Source: Firmicutes bacterium UBA1739 (GTDB lineage Bacteria; Bacillota; Clostridia; Peptostreptococcales; Anaerovoracaceae). Taken from it: a stretch of 36,450 bases of DNA. Where the stretch lies: positions 21,580 to 58,029 of the forward strand of contig DCHZ01000020.1 in the NCBI GenBank assembly GCA_002315385.1, given 5' to 3'. Below are positions 16,370 through 24,785 of the stretch, in pieces (the stretch's first letter is position 1; each line of letters starts with the position of its first letter). The position numbers and the translations under genes are program-made. The notes under the pieces were generated by a model. That model was not told the origin of the DNA and searched no databases. It was given only the letters and a program-made list of their open reading frames with translations.

Positions 16370-17312
16370 AGACGGTGAGCTTGTAAATAAAATATTCGGA
16401 TATATGGATCGCAATATAGGTATGATAGAGGAAGCCTTCGGTGTTGAGATTATTCAGAGAGCAGATTACATTATTATCACCGGTGATAACTGCAAAATGG
16501 CCGGTGATGTGATGAATGAGATGATGGGAGCAATAAAAGCGGGCGAAAATATGGATACTCAGAAAATGAATTATATTATTTCTCTGACTATTGACGGAAA
16601 ATCCTACAAAGAAGCCTCATTATCCAGTGGAACAATCTGCTTTACTCATAAAGGAAAACCGGTGAAGCCAAAAACTCTCGGACAGGCAAACTATGCAAAA
16701 GCAATCAGAGATTATGATATAGTTTTCGGAGTCGGCCCTGCGGGAACAGGTAAGACCTACATAGCGGTAGCCCTGGCTGCATCGGCATTTAAAAACAAGC
16801 AGGTTGAAAAAATAATCCTTACGCGACCTGCGGTGGAAGCCGGAGAAAAGCTTGGTTTTCTTCCCGGAGATTTACAGGAGAAGGTTGACCCTTATCTCAG
16901 ACCTCTGTATGATGCATTATACGATATTCTGGGAAAAGAAAATGCCGGAAGACTTCGTGAAAAAGAAATAATAGAGGTAATCCCTCTTGCATATATGAGA
17001 GGAAGGACCTTCGATAATTCTTTTATTATTCTTGATGAAGCTCAGAATACTACAAAAGAGCAGATGAAAATGTTTCTCACACGTCTGGGATTCGGATCGA
17101 AAGTAGTGGTGACGGGAGATATTACCCAGACAGATTTGCCCAGAGGGAAAAAATCCGGTCTGAAGCAGGCACTTCAGATTCTCGGAGACGTGAAGGGAAT
17201 AAAATTCTGCTTTTTAAAGGCACAGGATGTAGTGAGACATGATCTTGTTAAAAGAATAATAGAAGCATATGAGAATGTGTCTGTAAGAGATGAAGAGGAG
17301 GATGAAGAATAA
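16344..17312 (+). CDS. phoH: PhoH-like ATPase
   Basis: PhoH-family (PhoH/YbeZ) proteins are P-loop ATPases linked to RNA metabolism; the YbeZ type works with YbeY. The 322-residue protein has Walker A GPAGTGKT at 131-138, a TRPAVEAGEKLGFLPGDLQEK segment and Walker B IILDEAQNTT with D230-E231. About 100 N-terminal residues form a KH-like region. The ATG at 16344 has a weak purine-rich site about twelve bases upstream and lies inside the 3' end of the yqfD remnant. The stop TAA shares a base with the ATG of ybeY, so the two are coupled. Confidence 0.95.
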   Translation: MNELKLKIEDGELVNKIFGYMDRNIGMIEEAFGVEIIQRADYIIITGDNCKMAGDVMNEMMGAIKAGENMDTQKMNYIISLTIDGKSYKEASLSSGTICFTHKGKPVKPKTLGQANYAKAIRDYDIVFGVGPAGTGKTYIAVALAASAFKNKQVEKIILTRPAVEAGEKLGFLPGDLQEKVDPYLRPLYDALYDILGKENAGRLREKEIIEVIPLAYMRGRTFDNSFIILDEAQNTTKEQMKMFLTRLGFGSKVVVTGDITQTDLPRGKKSGLKQALQILGDVKGIKFCFLKAQDVVRHDLVKRIIEAYENVSVRDEEEDEE

Positions 17313-17770
17313 TGGTATTGGAATTAAATGAAGAAAATCTGCAGTCGGAGGAACTGCTTGCACTGATGAAACGGGCAGGGGAAACCTGTCTGTTCTGCGA
17401 AAATATCCCGCATGATGATTCTTCGGCGGAAGTAAGCGTTTCTTTTGTTACGCCCGGGGAAATACAGCAGATTAACAGAGAATATCGGGATAAAGATTCT
17501 GTGACGGATGTGCTGTCATTTCCGCAGTATGAAAACCGGGAGGAGATGGCAGAAGAGGAATATCTTTGTCTGGGTGATGTGATAATCTGCCCGGAACGGG
17601 CTGAAGAGCAGGCCGAAGAATACGGCCATTCGTATACCCGTGAGATGGTTTACCTGATGGTTCACAGCATGTTCCATTTACTGGGATATGATCATATGAA
17701 CGAAGAAGATAAAAAAATCATGAGGGCAAAAGAAGAAAAAGTTATGACTTTTATGGAAATTGAAAGATAA
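17312..17770 (+). CDS. ybeY: Endoribonuclease YbeY, rRNA maturation factor
   Basis: YbeY is a zinc-dependent endoribonuclease involved in 16S rRNA 3' maturation and 70S quality control. The 152-residue protein has the metal site H118-x3-H122-x5-H128 in HSMFHLLGYDH, preceded by TDVLSFP and LGDVIIC, all diagnostic. It overlaps phoH by one base. In many Bacillota dgkA and cdd lie between ybeY and era; here era follows directly, so these are absent from this locus. Confidence 0.96.
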   Translation: MVLELNEENLQSEELLALMKRAGETCLFCENIPHDDSSAEVSVSFVTPGEIQQINREYRDKDSVTDVLSFPQYENREEMAEEEYLCLGDVIICPERAEEQAEEYGHSYTREMVYLMVHSMFHLLGYDHMNEEDKKIMRAKEEKVMTFMEIER

Positions 17771-17804
17771 AACACTTAAACAAAACCGGAGCAGAGAGGA
17801 AAAA

Positions 17805-18686
17805 ATGAGATCAGGATTTATAGGAATAGTGGGAAGACCTAATGTAGGAAAATCTACCCTGCTGAACGCAATACTGGGAGAAAAAATAGCCATAGTATCG
17901 GATAAACCACAGACAACGAGAAATACAATCAGGGGAATATACACGGAAGATGACTGTCAGATGGTATTCATGGATACCCCCGGTATTCACAAGCCGAGAA
18001 CAAAGCTCGGGGAATATATGACAAATGCGGCCATTCATACATTTAATGATTCGGAGGCAATTCTTTTCATTACGGACGAAAAACTGAGTGCGGGACCCGG
18101 CGATAAATATATCATAGATATTCTCAGAGAATCATCCACACCGAAGATAGCGGTAATTAATAAAATTGACGGGATGACACCTGATGCATACAAAGAGATT
18201 TATGACGAATATGACGGGCTTGGAATTTTTGACTATATTATCGGAATATCGGCAAAAGAGAATCATAATATCGATGCACTTCTTAAAGAACTGAACAGGT
18301 TTATTCCGGAAGGTCCCTTCTTTTTCCCCGAGGATATGATAACGGATCATCCGGAGAGATTTCTGGTATCTGAGATAATCAGAGAAAAAATGCTTTTGTA
18401 TCTCAGCGATGAGCTTCCCCACGGTATTGCGGTGGAAATAGAGTCATTTAAGACAAATGGAAATCTGGTCAGAATAGGTGCGGTGATTTACTGCGAAAAA
18501 AAATCTCATAAAGGAATGATTATAGGCAGAGAAGGCCGCAAGCTTAAAGGGATAGGAAAGAGTGCAAGAATGGATATCGAGGCATTGCTGGGAGCGAAGG
18601 TATTTCTCGAATTGTGGGTAAGAGTCAAGGAAAACTGGAGAGACAGTGATATAATGCTTTCGAATCTCGGATACAGGGATGAATAG
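17805..18686 (+). CDS. era: GTPase Era
   Basis: Era binds GTP and the 3' end of 16S rRNA during 30S assembly. The 293-residue protein has G1 GRPNVGKS (10-17), the switch region PQTTRNTIRG, G3 DTPGIHKP and G4 NKID, followed by a C-terminal KH domain with GREGRKLKGIG and the terminal VKVKENWRD-like segment VRVKENWRD. I start at the ATG at 17805, where AGAGAGGA gives good spacing; the frame is open upstream to 17760 but that start overlaps ybeY and has no ribosome binding site. The length then matches the family (about 295). Confidence 0.96.
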   Translation: MRSGFIGIVGRPNVGKSTLLNAILGEKIAIVSDKPQTTRNTIRGIYTEDDCQMVFMDTPGIHKPRTKLGEYMTNAAIHTFNDSEAILFITDEKLSAGPGDKYIIDILRESSTPKIAVINKIDGMTPDAYKEIYDEYDGLGIFDYIIGISAKENHNIDALLKELNRFIPEGPFFFPEDMITDHPERFLVSEIIREKMLLYLSDELPHGIAVEIESFKTNGNLVRIGAVIYCEKKSHKGMIIGREGRKLKGIGKSARMDIEALLGAKVFLELWVRVKENWRDSDIMLSNLGYRDE

Positions 18687-18689
18687 AAA

Positions 18690-19421
18690 ATGCAGATACA
18701 GACAAAGGGGATTATCCTTAAGCAGATAAAGATCCCGAACGACAGACGCCTGCTGACAATTTTTACAGAGAAATACGGCAAAATAACAGTGGCTGTAAAC
18801 AGTGACAGCGGAAAGGGCAGGAATAAATCCTCGTTGGTGTATAAATCTTTTACATTGGGAAATTATTTTATGTATAAGAACAGAGATGATTTCAGAATGA
18901 GCAAGGGTGAAGTCGTACGGTCGTATTATAGAATAGGAGAGGATATTGACCGTTATCTTGAGGCGGCATATGTTCTGGAGTTTACGGAGAAGCTGCTGCC
19001 GGAGGGTGAGCAGGCAACCGGGATTTTCAACCTGCTTAATGAGTATTTTGAAATCATGGAAAAACGTAAAAGAGAGTTTGAATTTCTGACAGTGGCATTC
19101 CTGATCAAAGCTGTTTTTATCAGCGGATATATGCCCCGGATGGATGAATGTGCCTGCTGCGGTAATAAAAAGGAAGATTATATGTTCAGTATTACCGAAG
19201 GAGGTGTAATTTGCAGTGAATGTGCAAAAGATAACGGATTGATTTATAATTCTGACTCTGATATAATAAAACAGGTAATGTTTATCTCAAAGAGCCCTTT
19301 CAGTAAGATGGAAAACATTTATATGGAAAAAATGCATCTTGAAAGAATTAGAACACTGATAAAAAAATACTCGGAATATCATTTGGGAATTTCCAATTTG
19401 AAAAGTGAACATCTGATCTGA
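18690..19421 (+). CDS. recO: DNA repair protein RecO
   Basis: RecO works with RecR and RecF to load RecA on single-stranded DNA covered by SSB and can anneal strands. The 243-residue protein begins with the OB-fold segment TKGIILKQIKIPNDRRLLTI. Its zinc-binding cluster lies at about residues 154-178 (CACC and CSEC). It starts three bases after the era stop, so it is probably translated by coupling. The era-recO pair is a standard Bacillota arrangement. Confidence 0.93.
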   Translation: MQIQTKGIILKQIKIPNDRRLLTIFTEKYGKITVAVNSDSGKGRNKSSLVYKSFTLGNYFMYKNRDDFRMSKGEVVRSYYRIGEDIDRYLEAAYVLEFTEKLLPEGEQATGIFNLLNEYFEIMEKRKREFEFLTVAFLIKAVFISGYMPRMDECACCGNKKEDYMFSITEGGVICSECAKDNGLIYNSDSDIIKQVMFISKSPFSKMENIYMEKMHLERIRTLIKKYSEYHLGISNLKSEHLI

Positions 19422-19441
19422 AAAGAGAAAGGAAGGAATAT

Positions 19442-20212
19442 ATGGAGATTACATTGGAAAAAATTGAACTGGTTAAAGACAGAACCGGTGTAGGTTATAA
19501 AACAGCGAAGGAAGCGCTGGAAAAAACGAACGGAAATGTGATTGATGCCATAATTTACATTGAAGAATGCGAGATGGAAGATGATTTCATCGAAAAAGAC
19601 ACTAAAACTGTTATTATAGATAAAATTAAAGACGTTATCAGTAAAGGAAACGTGACACGAATTCAGTTCAGAAGAAACGGGAAAATAATTCTCAACATTC
19701 CTGTTACTGTGGGAGCTATCGGAACCGTTGTTTTTCCTTTCCCTGCTTTAACGGCTGCAGTAGGCGCTTTTGTTGCAAGATGCAGCATAGAAATCGTTAA
19801 GAGTGACGGAGAGGTAGTGGACATTAACGATCTTTCCGGCGGAAAAATGGATGAATTCCGTGAAAAAGCAGGTGATGTCATCATGAATATCGGGGAAAAA
19901 GCCGGCGACAGATTTGATGATATCAGAATTAAAGCGGAAGATATGTATGCAAATATGAAATACAGGGCCGAGGAAAAGAGCGGCATGCACGGCGAAGATG
20001 ACGATATCTGCGATATGGATTGCGGAAACTGTGATTTTGACTGTGAGATAACCGAAGAAGATCTCAGAAATATTAACATTGAACCGGATGACGAGGAAGA
20101 ACCGGGTGAAGCCGGAGTCAATACTGATGAAGCTTCAGAAAAAAGCGGGGAGCCGGAAAAACCCGAGGAGCAGATTACTCCGGAGGAGACCGAAAAGAAA
20201 GAAGAATTATAG
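19442..20212 (+). CDS. DUF4342 protein with UBA-like N-terminus and Cys-rich acidic tail
   Basis: Residues 5-42 resemble the UBA-like fold found at the N-terminus of EF-Ts (VKDRTGVGYKTAKEALEKTN). Residues 55-125 match the DUF4342 domain: KGNVTRIQFRRNGKIILNIP followed by a hydrophobic VTVGAIGTVVFPFPALTAAVGAF segment that could sit at the membrane. After a charged helical stretch comes an acidic tail with cysteines at 190, 194, 197 and 201 (C-x3-C-x2-C-x3-C), then a Glu/Pro-rich end. The function of the family is unknown. GGAAGGA precedes the ATG. It sits between recO and glyS, and may be part of the same transcript. The Cys cluster could bind a metal; this is a guess from spacing. Confidence 0.8.
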   Translation: MEITLEKIELVKDRTGVGYKTAKEALEKTNGNVIDAIIYIEECEMEDDFIEKDTKTVIIDKIKDVISKGNVTRIQFRRNGKIILNIPVTVGAIGTVVFPFPALTAAVGAFVARCSIEIVKSDGEVVDINDLSGGKMDEFREKAGDVIMNIGEKAGDRFDDIRIKAEDMYANMKYRAEEKSGMHGEDDDICDMDCGNCDFDCEITEEDLRNINIEPDDEEEPGEAGVNTDEASEKSGEPEKPEEQITPEETEKKEEL

Positions 20213-20266
20213 ACAGATATAATACCGGAACAAAAATATTAATATAAATATAAGGAGCAAACAGAA

Positions 20267-21670
20267 ATGGCAAGAGATTTTACAATGGATAAGATTGTGG
20301 CTTTGGCTAAGGGAAGAGGTTTTGTTTTCCCCGGGTCTGAAATCTACGGAGGACTGGCAAACACATGGGATTACGGCCCTCTGGGTGTTGAACTTAAAAA
20401 CAACGTAAAAAAAGCATGGTGGAAGAAGTTTATACAGGAATCAAAGCTTAACGTAGGTATTGATGCTGCGATTCTCATGAATCCTATGACATGGGTGGCA
20501 TCAGGTCATGTCGGAGGTTTTAACGATCCGCTTATCGATTGCAAAAGCTGCAAATCCAGACACAGAGCTGACAAGCTCATTGAAGAATGGCATAAGGAAA
20601 ACAATATCACCGATGTTCCGGTAGACGGATGGTCAAATGAAAAGCTGGAAGCTTATATTCAGGAAAAGCAGATTCCGTGTCCGGAATGCGGAAAATCCGA
20701 TTTCACAGGCATCAGACAGTTTAATCTTATGTTTAAGACTTTCCAGGGCGTAACAGAGGATTCAAAAGCTGAAATCTATCTCAGACCTGAAACGGCACAG
20801 GGTATTTTCGTAAACTTCAAGAGTGTTCAGAGAACCACAAGAAAGAAGTTGCCTTTCGGTATCGGTCAGATAGGCAAATCCTTCAGAAACGAGATCACAC
20901 CGGGCAACTTTACTTTCAGAACAAGAGAATTCGAACAGATGGAGCTGGAATTCTTCTGCAGACCGGGAGAAGACCTGAAGTGGTTTGATTACTGGAGACA
21001 GTTCTGCGTAGACTGGATTACTTCACTGGGAATTTCAAAGGAAAGCATCAGACTCAGAGATCATGAAAAAGAAGAGCTTTCCCACTACAGTAATGCGACG
21101 ACAGATATCGAATTCATGTTCCCGTTCGGCTGGGGTGAATTATGGGGCATTGCAGACAGAACAGATTTTGACCTCAAGCAGCATTCAATGCATTCCGGAG
21201 AAGACATGGTCTATGTTGATTCAGAAAACGGAGACAAGATTACACCATACTGCATCGAGCCTTCGCTCGGAGCGGACAGAGTAACTCTGGCATTTCTGGT
21301 AGAAGCTTATGATGAAGAAACACTTACAAATGAAAAAGGTCAGACGGACACAAGAGTTGTTATGAGATTCCATCCTGCTCTGGCTCCTTTCAAGGCTGCC
21401 GTTCTTCCGCTTCAGAAGAAGCTGGCACCGGAGGCTGAAAAGCTTCATGAAGAGCTTTCCAAATATTTCATGGTGGATTACGATCTTACCGGAAGTATCG
21501 GAAAGCGTTACCGAAGACAGGATGAAATAGGTACACCTTACTGCATCACATTTGACTTTGATTCGCTTGAAGATAAATGCGTTACAATCAGAGAGAGAGA
21601 TTCCATGGAACAGGTAAGAATTCCTATCGATCAGGTTAAGAGCTTTATCGAAGAAAGAATCGCATTTTAA
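20267..21670 (+). CDS. glyS: Glycine--tRNA ligase, alpha2 type
   Basis: This is the single-chain, eukaryote-like dimeric class II glycyl-tRNA synthetase (467 residues), not the two-subunit GlyQ/GlyS form. It opens with the typical KIVALAKGRGFVFPGSEIYG and NTWDYGPLGVELKNN. Two CxxC pairs (DCKSCKS near residue 90 and CPECGK near 140) fit a zinc-binding insertion. Motif 2 is FRNEITP and TFRTREFEQMELEFFC; motif 3 includes IEPSLGADR. The C-terminal anticodon-binding domain covers the last 100 residues or so. AAGGAG lies upstream. No T-box leader fits in the 54-base gap before it. Confidence 0.97.
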   Translation: MARDFTMDKIVALAKGRGFVFPGSEIYGGLANTWDYGPLGVELKNNVKKAWWKKFIQESKLNVGIDAAILMNPMTWVASGHVGGFNDPLIDCKSCKSRHRADKLIEEWHKENNITDVPVDGWSNEKLEAYIQEKQIPCPECGKSDFTGIRQFNLMFKTFQGVTEDSKAEIYLRPETAQGIFVNFKSVQRTTRKKLPFGIGQIGKSFRNEITPGNFTFRTREFEQMELEFFCRPGEDLKWFDYWRQFCVDWITSLGISKESIRLRDHEKEELSHYSNATTDIEFMFPFGWGELWGIADRTDFDLKQHSMHSGEDMVYVDSENGDKITPYCIEPSLGADRVTLAFLVEAYDEETLTNEKGQTDTRVVMRFHPALAPFKAAVLPLQKKLAPEAEKLHEELSKYFMVDYDLTGSIGKRYRRQDEIGTPYCITFDFDSLEDKCVTIRERDSMEQVRIPIDQVKSFIEERIAF

Positions 21671-21682
21671 TACAGTTTATTG

Positions 21683-21754
21683 ATTTACTTGCGGAGCAGT
21701 GTGATGTCCGGCCGTTTGTTTAACAATCGCGGCACCGGTGCTTCGTGAGTAAAT
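21683..21754 (+). promoter_or_regulatory. Structured RNA leader of ppdK, part 1 (16-bp stem)
   Basis: ATTTACTTGCGGAGCA (21683-21698) can pair over all 16 positions with TGCTTCGTGAGTAAAT (21739-21754), using three G-U pairs. Within the loop, CCG (21708-21710) can pair with CGG (21736-21738) and GCCG (21711-21714) with CGGC (21730-21733), with TTGT/ACAA near the tip. G-U pairs in place of strict complementarity indicate pairing at the RNA level. It resembles an aptamer-like domain or a large 3' hairpin of glyS. Confidence 0.5.
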
Positions 21755-21765
21755 GTGCTTATTTT

Positions 21766-21804
21766 CAGGACAGGCCTGTTCAAAGAAATGAACAGTTTCT
21801 TTTT
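21766..21804 (+). promoter_or_regulatory. ppdK leader part 2: candidate terminator with competing hairpin
   Basis: CTGTTC (21776-21781) pairs with GAACAG (21790-21795), followed by TTTCTTTTT, which has the form of a weak intrinsic terminator. The bases CCTG (21775-21778) can instead pair with CAGG (21766-21769), forming a competing hairpin that destroys the terminator stem. The ppdK ribosome binding site follows at 21831. Confidence 0.4.
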
Positions 21805-21843
21805 AAAATATCTTTTTACATAATTGTTTAGGAGGAATTAAAA

Positions 21844-24483
21844 ATGGGAAAGTTTGTATACGCTTTTACAGAAGGTAACAAAGATATGAGAAACCTTCTG
21901 GGAGGTAAAGGTGCGAATCTTGCGGAAATGACAAATATCGGTCTTCCTGTTCCACAGGGTTTCACAATTACTACAGAAGCATGCACACAGTACTATGAAG
22001 ACGGCAGACAGGTTAACGATGAAATCATGGGTCAGGTAATGGAATTCGTTGAGAAAATGGAAAAAATCAACGGAAAAAAATTCGGGGATTTAAAAAATCC
22101 ACTCCTGGTTTCGGTTCGTTCGGGTGCCAGAGCTTCAATGCCGGGAATGATGGATACTGTACTTAATCTCGGTCTTAATGAGGATGTTGTTAAGGCTATG
22201 ATTGCAGGTAATCCGGATCCTAAGTTTGAACGTTTCGTATATGATTCATACAGACGTTTCATTCAGATGTTTTCCGATGTAGTAATGGGCGTTGGCAAAA
22301 AATACTTTGAACAGCTCATCGATGCTATGAAAGAAGCAAAGGGTGTTGAATTTGACGTGGATCTTACTGCAGCAGATTTAAAAGAACTCGCAGAACAGTT
22401 TAAAGTTGAGTATAAGAACCAGCTTGGCGAAGACTTCCCGGTGGATCCTATCGTTCAGTTAAAGGAAGCTATCAAGGCTGTATTCAGATCATGGGATAAT
22501 CCGCGTGCCAACGTATACCGTCGTGACAATGACATCCCTTATTCATGGGGAACAGCTGTTTCCGTAATGCCTATGGTATTCGGTAACCTTAATGAAAACT
22601 CCGGAACAGGCGTTGCTTTCACACGTGACCCGGCTACCGGAGAAAAGAAGCTCATGGGAGAATTCCTCACAAATGCACAGGGTGAAGACGTAGTTGCAGG
22701 TGTTCGTACACCGATGCCTATCGCACAGATGGAAGAACGATTCCCTGAAGCTTATGCTGATTTTGTAAAAGTATGCGGTCTCCTGGAAGACCATTACAGA
22801 GATATGCAGGACATGGAATTTACTGTTGAAAACGGTAAGCTTTATATGCTCCAGTGCAGAAACGGAAAGAGAACAGCTCAGGCCGCTCTTAAGATTGCCT
22901 GTGACCTTGTAGATGAAGGAATGATTTCGGAAGAACAGGCTGTTCTTATGATCGACCCGAGAAATCTTGATACACTTCTTCATCCTCAGTTTGATGCTGC
23001 GGCTATTAAAGCTGCAAAACCTCTCGGCAAAGGCCTCGGTGCTTCTCCGGGTGCTGCCTGCGGTAAGGTTGTATTCACAGCTGATGACGCAGTAGCATGG
23101 GCTGCAAAAAAAGAAAAGGTAATTTTAGTTCGTCTTGAAACATCACCTGAAGATATTACGGGTATGAAGGCTGCGGAAGGTATCCTTACAGTAAGAGGCG
23201 GTATGACTTCTCACGCTGCGGTAGTTGCCCGTGGTATGGGTGAATGCTGCGTATCAGGCTGCGGCGCAATTAAGATGGACGAGGAAAATAAGAAATTTGA
23301 ACTCGGCGGAAAGGTATTCCACGAAGGCGACTTCATCTCCATCGACGGAACAACAGGAAATATCTACGAAGGTCTCATTGATACAGTAGATGCTTCAATT
23401 TCAGGTTACTTCGGAAGAATCATGGGCTGGGCTGACAAGTACAGAAAATTAAAGGTTCGTACAAATGCGGACACACCGACAGATGCTAAAAAAGCGCGTG
23501 AACTCGGAGCTGAAGGTATCGGTCTCTGCAGAACAGAGCACATGTTCTTTGAGGCTGACAGAATCGCTGCATTCAGAGAAATGATCTGTGCGGAATCCGC
23601 AGAAGAAAGAGAAGCTGCTCTGGCAAAAATCATGCCTTATCAGCAGGCTGACTTTGAAAAGCTCTATGTTGCTTTAGAAGGAAATCCTGTTACCATCAGA
23701 TTCCTGGATCCACCTCTTCACGAATTCGTTCCTTCAACGGATGAAGAACTTGAAGCTCTCGCTAAGGCTCAGGGCAAATCAATCGATTACATAAAGGCTC
23801 TTGTTGCAGGTCTGCACGAAGTGAATCCGATGATGGGACACAGAGGCTGCCGTCTTGCCGTGACATATCCTGAAATTGCTGTTATGCAGACTCGTGCGGT
23901 TATCCGTGCTGCTATCAATGTTCAGAAGGCTCATCCGGAATGGACAATTAAGCCTGAAATCATGATTCCTTTAACAAGTGAGCTTAAGGAATACAAGTAT
24001 GTTAAGAATTTTGTGGTTGCTACAGCTGATGAAGAAATCGCTGCCGCTGATACAAAAATTGAATATGAAGTCGGTACAATGATTGAAATTCCGAGAGCAT
24101 GTCTCACTGCTGACGAAATTGCGAAGGAAGCTGACTTCTTCTGCTTCGGAACAAACGACCTTACTCAGATGACTTACGGCTTCAGCCGTGACGATGCGGG
24201 AAAATTCCTCGAAGCTTACTACGATGCAAAAATTCTTGAAAACGATCCGTTTGCACGTCTTGACCAGAACGGCGTAGGAAAGCTCATGGATATGTGTCTC
24301 AAGCTCGGAAAACCTGTAAATTCAGCTATCCACTGCGGTATCTGCGGTGAACACGGCGGAGATCCTACTTCTGTAGAATTCTGCCACAGCATCGGTCTTG
24401 ATTATGTATCATGCTCACCGTTCAGAGTGCCTATCGCAAGACTTGCTGCTGCACAGGCAGCTATCAAGGAAAGCAGAAACTGA
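21844..24483 (+). CDS. ppdK: Pyruvate, phosphate dikinase
   Basis: PPDK interconverts pyruvate + ATP + phosphate and PEP + AMP + pyrophosphate, acting in glycolysis or gluconeogenesis of anaerobes. The 879-residue protein has the three expected domains: an N-terminal nucleotide-binding domain with GGKGANLAEM and RSGARASMPGMMDT, the swivelling domain with catalytic H457 in GGMTSHAAVVARGMG, and the C-terminal PEP/pyruvate barrel with LCRTEHMFF, GTNDLTQM and the catalytic cysteine C834 in CGICGEHGG. TAGGAGGA gives a strong ribosome binding site. A structured leader separates it from glyS. In many Bacillota a PPDK regulatory kinase gene lies near glyS; none is present here. Confidence 0.98.
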   Translation: MGKFVYAFTEGNKDMRNLLGGKGANLAEMTNIGLPVPQGFTITTEACTQYYEDGRQVNDEIMGQVMEFVEKMEKINGKKFGDLKNPLLVSVRSGARASMPGMMDTVLNLGLNEDVVKAMIAGNPDPKFERFVYDSYRRFIQMFSDVVMGVGKKYFEQLIDAMKEAKGVEFDVDLTAADLKELAEQFKVEYKNQLGEDFPVDPIVQLKEAIKAVFRSWDNPRANVYRRDNDIPYSWGTAVSVMPMVFGNLNENSGTGVAFTRDPATGEKKLMGEFLTNAQGEDVVAGVRTPMPIAQMEERFPEAYADFVKVCGLLEDHYRDMQDMEFTVENGKLYMLQCRNGKRTAQAALKIACDLVDEGMISEEQAVLMIDPRNLDTLLHPQFDAAAIKAAKPLGKGLGASPGAACGKVVFTADDAVAWAAKKEKVILVRLETSPEDITGMKAAEGILTVRGGMTSHAAVVARGMGECCVSGCGAIKMDEENKKFELGGKVFHEGDFISIDGTTGNIYEGLIDTVDASISGYFGRIMGWADKYRKLKVRTNADTPTDAKKARELGAEGIGLCRTEHMFFEADRIAAFREMICAESAEEREAALAKIMPYQQADFEKLYVALEGNPVTIRFLDPPLHEFVPSTDEELEALAKAQGKSIDYIKALVAGLHEVNPMMGHRGCRLAVTYPEIAVMQTRAVIRAAINVQKAHPEWTIKPEIMIPLTSELKEYKYVKNFVVATADEEIAAADTKIEYEVGTMIEIPRACLTADEIAKEADFFCFGTNDLTQMTYGFSRDDAGKFLEAYYDAKILENDPFARLDQNGVGKLMDMCLKLGKPVNSAIHCGICGEHGGDPTSVEFCHSIGLDYVSCSPFRVPIARLAAAQAAIKESRN

Positions 24484-24551
24484 TTTCGATGTATAAACAG
24501 GAATATCTTTTACAGATATAATATAAAAAATTACAAGAGTTAATACCTCAC

Positions 24552-24580
24552 AGCGGAGCCTGAAATATGGCTCCGCTTTT
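24552..24580 (+). terminator. Intrinsic terminator after ppdK
   Basis: AGCGGAGCC (24552-24560) pairs with GGCTCCGCT (24569-24577) around an eight-base loop, followed by TTT. Confidence 0.85.
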
Positions 24581-24647
24581 CTGATTAGCCCGGCATGGGC
24601 GTAATCTAAAAGGTAACTATAATTGTCCGGAATTTTTATCTAATCTA

Positions 24648-24676
24648 TTGACACTTTGCAAATGAAAGGTTATTAT
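24648..24676 (+). promoter_or_regulatory. Sigma-A promoter of htpG
   Basis: Perfect TTGACA (24648-24653) and TATTAT (24671-24676), 17 bases apart. The start is expected near 24683, directly before the CIRCE element. The rest of the 302 bases between ppdK and htpG holds the ppdK terminator, this promoter, CIRCE and an unstructured leader. Confidence 0.9.
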
Positions 24677-24685
24677 ATACATGAG

Positions 24686-24712
24686 TTAGCACTCAGCAAC
24701 AGAGAGTGCTAA
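24686..24712. promoter_or_regulatory. CIRCE operator (HrcA binding site)
   Basis: TTAGCACTC (24686-24694), nine bases, GAGTGCTAA (24704-24712): an exact match to the CIRCE consensus. HrcA represses heat-shock genes through this element until heat stress. It covers roughly +3 to +30 of the htpG transcript. Confidence 0.97.
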
Positions 24713-24785
24713 CAAAACAATATCAAACAGCCGTGCATCAGTTAATTGCATGGCATTTTATATAAGTATTTGGGAGGTAACAGTA

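Noticed and set aside
20213..20266. T-box leader in front of glyS
   Set aside because: The gap is only 54 bases and lacks the T-box core sequence and terminator, so none is present.
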